From DASZFV01 sp035546175 (lineage in GTDB: Bacteria; Myxococcota_A; Polyangia; Fen-1088): a stretch of 18,957 nt of DNA. The stretch lies in NCBI GenBank assembly GCA_035546175.1, contig DASZWW010000040.1:1-18957 (forward strand), read 5' to 3'. How positions within the stretch are numbered: position 1 is the first letter of the stretch; each line of letters opens with the position of its first letter. The position numbers and the translations under genes are program-made. Below, piece by piece: positions 14,390-18,957 of this stretch. The notes under the pieces are model-generated. The model saw nothing but the letters and a program-made list of their open reading frames with translations, searched no databases and had not been told where the DNA came from.

Positions 14390-17020
14390 ATGCCCGGTAC
14401 GACCCTGCGAGCCGCCACCGATCCCCCCCGGACGCCCGAAGCGGCGCCCGGCGCGGTCGCGTCCCCACCGACGGGCGACACGCTGCGGGCGTACGCGGCC
14501 CGCTCCACGGGGCTCGACGAGCTGGCCGACGAGCGCGGCGAGATCCGGCCCGCCTGGCGCGGCTTCGCGGCCCGCTTCGACGCGCTCGCCCCGGGCGAGC
14601 TCGCGCGCCGGTGGGCGGAGGCGCGCCACCTCATCCACGACAACGGCGTGAGCTTCAACGTCTACGGCGATCCCAAGGGCATGGAGCGCCCCTGGCCGCT
14701 CGGACCCATGCCCATCGTCGTGGGCGCCGAGGAGCACGCGGCGCTGGCCCGGGGCGTCACGCAGCGGGCGCGCCTCTTCGACGCCCTCCTCGCCGACATC
14801 TACGGACCGCAGCGCGTGCTCGACGAGGGCCTCCTGCCCGCGGAGCTCGTGCTCGCGCACCCGGGCTTCCTCCGTCCCTGCCGCGGCGTCGCGCCGATGG
14901 GCGGGCGCTTCCTCCACCTCTACGCGGCCGACGTCGTGCGCGGCGGCTCGGGCGCGTGGAGCGTGCTCGCCGACCGCACGCAGGCGCCCTCCGGGGCCGG
15001 CTACGCGCTCGAGAACCGCATCATCGTGTCGCGCATCCTGCCCGACGAGTTCCGCGACTGTCACGTCGAGCGCCTGGCGACCTACTTCCAGCAGGTGCGG
15101 CGGACCATGGTGGCGCTCGCGCCGCGCGGGGGGGACAACCCGCGCGTCGTGCTGCTCTCGCCGGGGCCGTACAACGCCACCTACTTCGAGCAGGCCTTCC
15201 TCGCCCAGTACCTCGGGTACATGCTCGTCGAGGGCGCCGACCTCACCGTGCGGGACGGGTGCGTGTACGTGAAGACGCTGGGCGGTCTCCACCGCGTCGA
15301 CGTGATCCGCCGCCGGCTCAACGACGACTTCTGCGACCCGCTGGAGCTGCGCGCGGACTCGGCGCTGGGCGTGCCCGGGCTGCTCGAGGCCGTGCGCGAG
15401 GGCAACGTCGCCATCGCCAACGCGCTCGGCAGCGGCGTCGTGCAGACGGCCGCCCTCATGCCCTTCCTGCCCGCCGTGTGCCGCGCGCTGCTCGGCGAGG
15501 AGCTGGCGCTGCCCAGCGTCGAGACCTGGTGGTGCGGCGAGCCGCGCGTGCTCGCGCACGTGCTGGCCCAGCTCGACGACATGGTGATCAAGCCGGCCTT
15601 CCCCACGGGGCGCATCGAGCCGATCTTCTGCGACGAGCTGGACGCGGCGGCGCTCGCCGAGCTGCGGGCGCGCCTGCAGGCGAACCCCTCGGCCTGGGTG
15701 GCGCAGCGGCGCGCGACGCTCTCGACGACACCGCTGTGGGAGGCGGGCGAGCTGCAGCCGCGCCGGCTGCTCATGCGCAGCTTCGCCGTGTCCGAGGCGG
15801 GCTCCGAGGTGGGCGGCGCCTACCACGTCATGCCCGGCGGCCTCGGCGTCGTCGCGGCGCGGGACCAGCGCCACGACATCTCGATCCAGCGGGGCGCGAC
15901 CAGCCAGGACACCTGGGTCGTCGCCGACGGCCCCGTGAACGCGCTCTCGCTGCTGCGGCCGGCGGGCGCGCCCGTCGAGCTGTCGCGCGGGGGCGGCGAT
16001 CTGCCGAGCCGCGTCGCCGACAACCTCTACTGGCTCGGGCGCTACGCCGAGCGCCTCGACGCCATGGCGCGGCTCGCGCGCACGGCCGTGGCGCGCCTGC
16101 CCGACGGCGCCGAGCCGACGGACTCGCTGCTGCGGGCGCTGCGGGCCCAGGCGCGCATCCTCACGCCCCCCGAGCCCGCCCCCGGCGAGCGCGACCGCCT
16201 GGCCGAGATCGCCGCGCTGATCTTCGAAGAGAAGCAGGGCACGCTCGCCGACACGCTGCGCGCCGTCCACCGCGTGGGGCGGGCCGCGCGCGACCGCCTC
16301 TCGAGCGACACCTGGCGCGTCATCACGGCGCTCGACCAGGAGCTGCGCGAGGCCGAGACCTGGGCCGGCGTCGTCAACACGACGGGCGCCTTCTCGTCGC
16401 TGCTCGATCGCCTCGTGGCGCTGCTCGCGGCGCTCTCGGGCCTGGTCATGGACAGCATGTCGCGCGGGCACGGCTGGCGCTTCCTCGACATGGGCCGCCG
16501 CCTCGAGCGCGCCGTGAGCCTCGCGCTCACGATCGACGCCACGCTCACGACGGCGCAGCCCGCCGAGCCGCTCGTCCTCGAGTCGCTGCTCGAGGCCGCC
16601 GACAGCGCCATCACCTACCGGCGGCGCTACCTCGCGAGCCTGCAGGCGGCGCCCGTGCTCGACCTCCTGCTCACGGACCCGACGAATCCGCGCTCGGTCG
16701 TCTTCCAGCTGGGCGCGCTGCTCGAGCACATCGTCAAGCTGCCGCACCTGCCGGGGCGCGCGCGCGACGGCATCGAGACGGCGCTCGCCGGGGGCGCCGA
16801 CGCGCTGCTGTCTCGCCTGGAGGAGACGAGCGTGCGGCGGCTCGCCGAGGTCGACGCCGACGAGCGGCGCCCCGAGCTCGTGGCGATGATGGCCGAGCTC
16901 GCGCGCGAGCTGCCCGCGCTCTCCGACGCGCTCACGGAGAGCTACCTCAACCACGCGACGCAGGCGCGCCAGCTGGCGCGGCTCGTCTGGCGCGCGCCCG
17001 AGGGCGCGAGCGAACGATGA
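14390..17020 (+). CDS. Fused circularly permuted ATP-grasp and alpha-E domain protein
   Basis: This is an 876-residue two-domain protein. A low-complexity N-terminus (1-30) precedes the ATP-grasp part (about 35-515): IHDNGVSFNVYGDPKGMERPW (82-102), LLADIYGPQRVLDEGLLP, LADRTQAPSGAGYALENR (193-210), VVLLSPGPYNATYFEQAFLA (253-272), and SQDTWV (505-510). The alpha-E part (about 538-870) begins LPSRVADNLYWLGRYAERLDAM and contains GWRFLDMGRRLERA and VVFQLGALLEH. Both halves are paralogous to the split genes at 12768-14258 and 11702-12757. A notable difference is LADR where the stand-alone enzyme has LEDN. The fusion with a following transglutaminase gene (ATGA overlap at 17017-17020) is a recurrent arrangement in bacteria, predicted to make or trim amide-linked peptides. 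No Shine-Dalgarno is seen; the start could lie somewhat downstream. Confidence 0.92.
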   Translation: MPGTTLRAATDPPRTPEAAPGAVASPPTGDTLRAYAARSTGLDELADERGEIRPAWRGFAARFDALAPGELARRWAEARHLIHDNGVSFNVYGDPKGMERPWPLGPMPIVVGAEEHAALARGVTQRARLFDALLADIYGPQRVLDEGLLPAELVLAHPGFLRPCRGVAPMGGRFLHLYAADVVRGGSGAWSVLADRTQAPSGAGYALENRIIVSRILPDEFRDCHVERLATYFQQVRRTMVALAPRGGDNPRVVLLSPGPYNATYFEQAFLAQYLGYMLVEGADLTVRDGCVYVKTLGGLHRVDVIRRRLNDDFCDPLELRADSALGVPGLLEAVREGNVAIANALGSGVVQTAALMPFLPAVCRALLGEELALPSVETWWCGEPRVLAHVLAQLDDMVIKPAFPTGRIEPIFCDELDAAALAELRARLQANPSAWVAQRRATLSTTPLWEAGELQPRRLLMRSFAVSEAGSEVGGAYHVMPGGLGVVAARDQRHDISIQRGATSQDTWVVADGPVNALSLLRPAGAPVELSRGGGDLPSRVADNLYWLGRYAERLDAMARLARTAVARLPDGAEPTDSLLRALRAQARILTPPEPAPGERDRLAEIAALIFEEKQGTLADTLRAVHRVGRAARDRLSSDTWRVITALDQELREAETWAGVVNTTGAFSSLLDRLVALLAALSGLVMDSMSRGHGWRFLDMGRRLERAVSLALTIDATLTTAQPAEPLVLESLLEAADSAITYRRRYLASLQAAPVLDLLLTDPTNPRSVVFQLGALLEHIVKLPHLPGRARDGIETALAGGADALLSRLEETSVRRLAEVDADERRPELVAMMAELARELPALSDALTESYLNHATQARQLARLVWRAPEGASER

Positions 17021-17910
17021 TCCACCACGTCGTGCACGTCACCGAGTACCTCTACTCCGAGCGGGTCTCGACGTCGCACCACGACCTGCACCTGCTGCCC
17101 CGTTCGACGCCCACGCAGCGCTGCCTGCGCGAGGAGCTGGAGATCGCGCCCCCGCCCGCGATGCGCCGCGAGCGCACGGACGACTTCGGCAACCGCTGCA
17201 CGTACGTCGAGATCCACGAGCCCCACAACAACCTCCGCGTGACCTCGCGCGCCGACGTCGACGTCGCCCCGCCGGCGCCGCTGCCCGCGACGAGCGCGCC
17301 CTGGGAGGCCGTGCGCGAGGCCGTGCGCGCCGGCGCCGACGCCGACGCGCGCGCCGCCCGCGCCTACGCCTTCGCCTCGCCGCACGTCCCGACGTCGTCC
17401 GCCGCCGCGCGCGCGTACGCCCTGCCCTCCTTCGCCGCGGGCCGCGGGATCGTCGAGGCGGCGCGCGAGCTCACGACGCGCATCAACAAGGACTTCGTCT
17501 ACGACAGCCGCGCGACGACGATCGCCACGCCCGTCGAGGAGGTGCTGAAGCTCCGCCGCGGCGTCTGCCAGGACTTCGCCCACGTCGAGCTCGCCTGCCT
17601 GCGCGCGCTGGGGCTGCCGGCGCGCTACGTGAGCGGCTACCTCGTGACGCGCCCGCCGCCCGGCAAGCCGCGCCTCGTGGGCGCCGACGCCTCGCACGCC
17701 TGGGTGGCCGTCTTCGTGCCGGCGCTCGGCTGGCTGCCCCTCGACCCCACGAACGATCTCGTCCCCGGCGAGCAGCACATCACCGTCGCCTGGGGCCGCG
17801 ACTACAGCGACGTCACGCCCGTCCGCGGCGTCATCATGGGCGGTGGCCGCCACGACCTCTGGGTCTCGGTCGACGTCTCGCCGGGCGAGCCCGCCCCCGC
17901 GACGGGCTGA
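17017..17910 (+). CDS. Transglutaminase-like cysteine protease family protein
   Basis: This is a 297-residue protein. The N-terminal beta domain (1-85: VVHVTEYLYSERVSTSHHDLHLLPR, DDFGNRCTYVEIHEPHNNLRVTS) is typical of bacterial transglutaminase-like proteins of the COG1305 group. The catalytic core has Cys184 (RRGVCQDFAH), His227 (DASHAWVAVF) and Asp243 (LPLDPTND), the complete papain-like triad. GRDYSDVTPVRGVIMGGG is a usual C-terminal block. No signal peptide is visible, so it probably acts in the cytoplasm with the ATP-grasp/alpha-E fusion. It overlaps that gene by 4 bp and so is translationally coupled. It is expected to cleave or rearrange amide bonds made by the ligase; substrates are unknown. 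It ends 3 bp from the convergent gene on the minus strand. Confidence 0.92.
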   Translation: MIHHVVHVTEYLYSERVSTSHHDLHLLPRSTPTQRCLREELEIAPPPAMRRERTDDFGNRCTYVEIHEPHNNLRVTSRADVDVAPPAPLPATSAPWEAVREAVRAGADADARAARAYAFASPHVPTSSAAARAYALPSFAAGRGIVEAARELTTRINKDFVYDSRATTIATPVEEVLKLRRGVCQDFAHVELACLRALGLPARYVSGYLVTRPPPGKPRLVGADASHAWVAVFVPALGWLPLDPTNDLVPGEQHITVAWGRDYSDVTPVRGVIMGGGRHDLWVSVDVSPGEPAPATG

Positions 17911-17913
17911 AGG

Positions 17914-18957
17914 TCACTCGTCGAGGGCCCGGACCTCGTCGCCGCCGGCGGCCGTCGCGATCCAGTAGACGCGCGCCGCGCCCACGGCGACGCCGCGCGC
18001 TGCCGCCTGCTCCGTCGCCACCACCTCCGGCGCGCCGCCGCCGCGGGCGGCACGGAAGACCAGCCCGCCGGCGTCCGGCGTCGTCCAGTAGACGAACGCG
18101 TCGTCGACGGCCAGCGACGACACGTCCGACCCGCTGTGGCCGAGCGACACGAGGCTGGGCGTGCCGCCCGCCGTCGGGATGACCATGACGGAGCCCTGGC
18201 AGTCGCCGGGCGGGTGTGCGTGGAGGAAATAGAGATCGGCGCCGGCGGCGATCGGACTCGCGAGCGTGTCGGCGGCGGTCGTCATGACGGTCCCGTACTC
18301 GTCGTTGCCGCTGTTCTCGTTCTGCGGGTGCCTCGAGAGGCGCGAGGGACCGTCTCCGTCGGCCCAGTAGAAGTCGACGTCGTCGAGGGCGAGGCCGTGC
18401 GGCGTGCCCATCACCAGCGCCGGGCTCGCGGAGAAGGCGTCGGTGCTGCCGTGGTGCTCGATGATCCCGCCGGGCGGCGTCGCCTTCTCGACCCAGACCA
18501 GCCCTCCGCTCGTGGGCACGGCGTCCATCCCGTAGTCGTTGACGTCGGAGACCACGGCCGGCCCCGCGCCCGCGATGGACCACAAGCGCGTGGCCGGCGC
18601 CTGCACCTCGCCGGCCACGAAGTAGACCGTGCCATCCCTGTCGAGGCGGATGCGCTCGACCTCGACGTCGGTCTTCAGCGCCGTGGCCGGTCCGCCCGCG
18701 AGCGGGACCCGGACGAGCTGTCCCCTGGCCTGCACGTTGCCCGCGACCGTGCCGTAGTAGACCGCGTCCGGTCCGACGGCGAGGGCGTTCACGCGATCCT
18801 GGGGCGGCCCGGCCGCGATCACGATGGGCGCGCCGGCGCGCGCGGCGCGCGGGCCGCCCGGGCAGCTGACGTCGCAGGCGATGCGCGGGATCTGGACGAC
18901 GGGCTCGCTCGCGGCGTCCGGGGCGGCGGTCGCGTCGGTCCCCGCATCGATCGCCGG
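17914..18957 (-). CDS. Partial beta-propeller-like extracytoplasmic protein (N-terminus beyond right edge)
   Basis: The frame stays open from the right edge to a TGA at 17914-17916, giving 347 residues with no start in the window; a GTG at 18822 is internal, not the start. The visible N-terminal part (PAIDAGTDATAAPDAASEPVV) is an Ala/Asp/Thr linker typical of the region after a lipoprotein signal in myxobacteria. Repeats follow with a shared pattern of hydrophobic-YY/YW/YF strands and 'PxxGG' turns: DAVYYGTVAG, LVRVPLAGGPA, DGTVYFVAGE, DVDFYWADGD, ADLYFLHAHP, VMVIPTAGGTP, DAFVYWTTPDAGG and ARVYWIATAAGG. These suggest a six- or seven-bladed propeller. No enzymatic motif is recognised. It is probably a surface or periplasmic binding or scaffold protein, converging on the transglutaminase gene and functionally unlinked to it as far as can be seen. 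Confidence 0.75.
   Translation of the reverse strand, partial: PAIDAGTDATAAPDAASEPVVQIPRIACDVSCPGGPRAARAGAPIVIAAGPPQDRVNALAVGPDAVYYGTVAGNVQARGQLVRVPLAGGPATALKTDVEVERIRLDRDGTVYFVAGEVQAPATRLWSIAGAGPAVVSDVNDYGMDAVPTSGGLVWVEKATPPGGIIEHHGSTDAFSASPALVMGTPHGLALDDVDFYWADGDGPSRLSRHPQNENSGNDEYGTVMTTAADTLASPIAAGADLYFLHAHPPGDCQGSVMVIPTAGGTPSLVSLGHSGSDVSSLAVDDAFVYWTTPDAGGLVFRAARGGGAPEVVATEQAAARGVAVGAARVYWIATAAGGDEVRALDE

Noticed and set aside
12768..17910. Glutathionylspermidine synthase or other named peptide ligase for the ATP-grasp proteins.
   Set aside because: The permuted domain order and conserved blocks fit the COG2308 group; no sequence feature identifies a specific substrate.

Overview
The window is very GC-rich DNA with a near-absolute preference for G or C at third codon positions. 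It carries an FHA-type sigma-54 activator, a DUF1592/DUF1552 pair, Cys-rich lipoproteins, and lipoprotein linkers rich in Ala/Asp/Thr or Gly/Ser. Together these suggest a large-genome myxobacterium (Myxococcota, probably Polyangia). This is inferred from content only. No rRNA, tRNA, CRISPR array, insertion sequence or phage gene was seen.

Region 1 (1-3843, minus strand) is a tightly coupled envelope redox operon: a di-haem cytochrome c peroxidase/MauG-like lipoprotein, an outer-membrane beta-barrel protein, and an amicyanin-like cupredoxin that runs off the left edge. Region 2 (3844-6694) is regulatory. It holds a repeat-rich divergent promoter region, a sigma-54 enhancer-binding protein (FHA, degenerate GGDEF-like, AAA+, Fis-type HTH) and an ECF-like sigma factor. 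Good sigma-54 (-24/-12) sites lie in front of both the redox operon and the sigma factor gene. Each has a cluster of NTGACCGA-like elements upstream at enhancer distance. The layout reads as one circuit: a phosphopeptide-sensing activator switching on an envelope electron-transfer operon and a second sigma factor. This circuit is inferred from sequence.

Region 3 (6691-9908, minus strand) is a DUF1592-family haem lipoprotein followed by a Tat-exported DUF1552 protein. It converges on the sigma factor gene, and the two stop codons share the palindrome CTAG. A 415-bp non-coding stretch (9909-10323) precedes the pair.

Region 4 (10324-17910) holds two divergent copies of the amidoligase-like module made of a circularly permuted ATP-grasp and an alpha-E domain. 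On the minus strand the two are separate genes, followed by a GAF protein related to PTS enzyme I that has lost both its active-site His and its PEP-binding domain. On the plus strand they are fused in one 876-residue protein, which is translationally coupled to a transglutaminase-like cysteine protease. The 131-bp region between the two operons carries an 11-bp direct repeat and a small perfect hairpin. Region 5 (17914 to the right edge, minus strand) is a partial extracytoplasmic beta-propeller-like protein.

The observations most worth following up are the sigma-54 circuit, the paired split and fused ATP-grasp/alpha-E modules, and the catalytically dead enzyme I-like protein.
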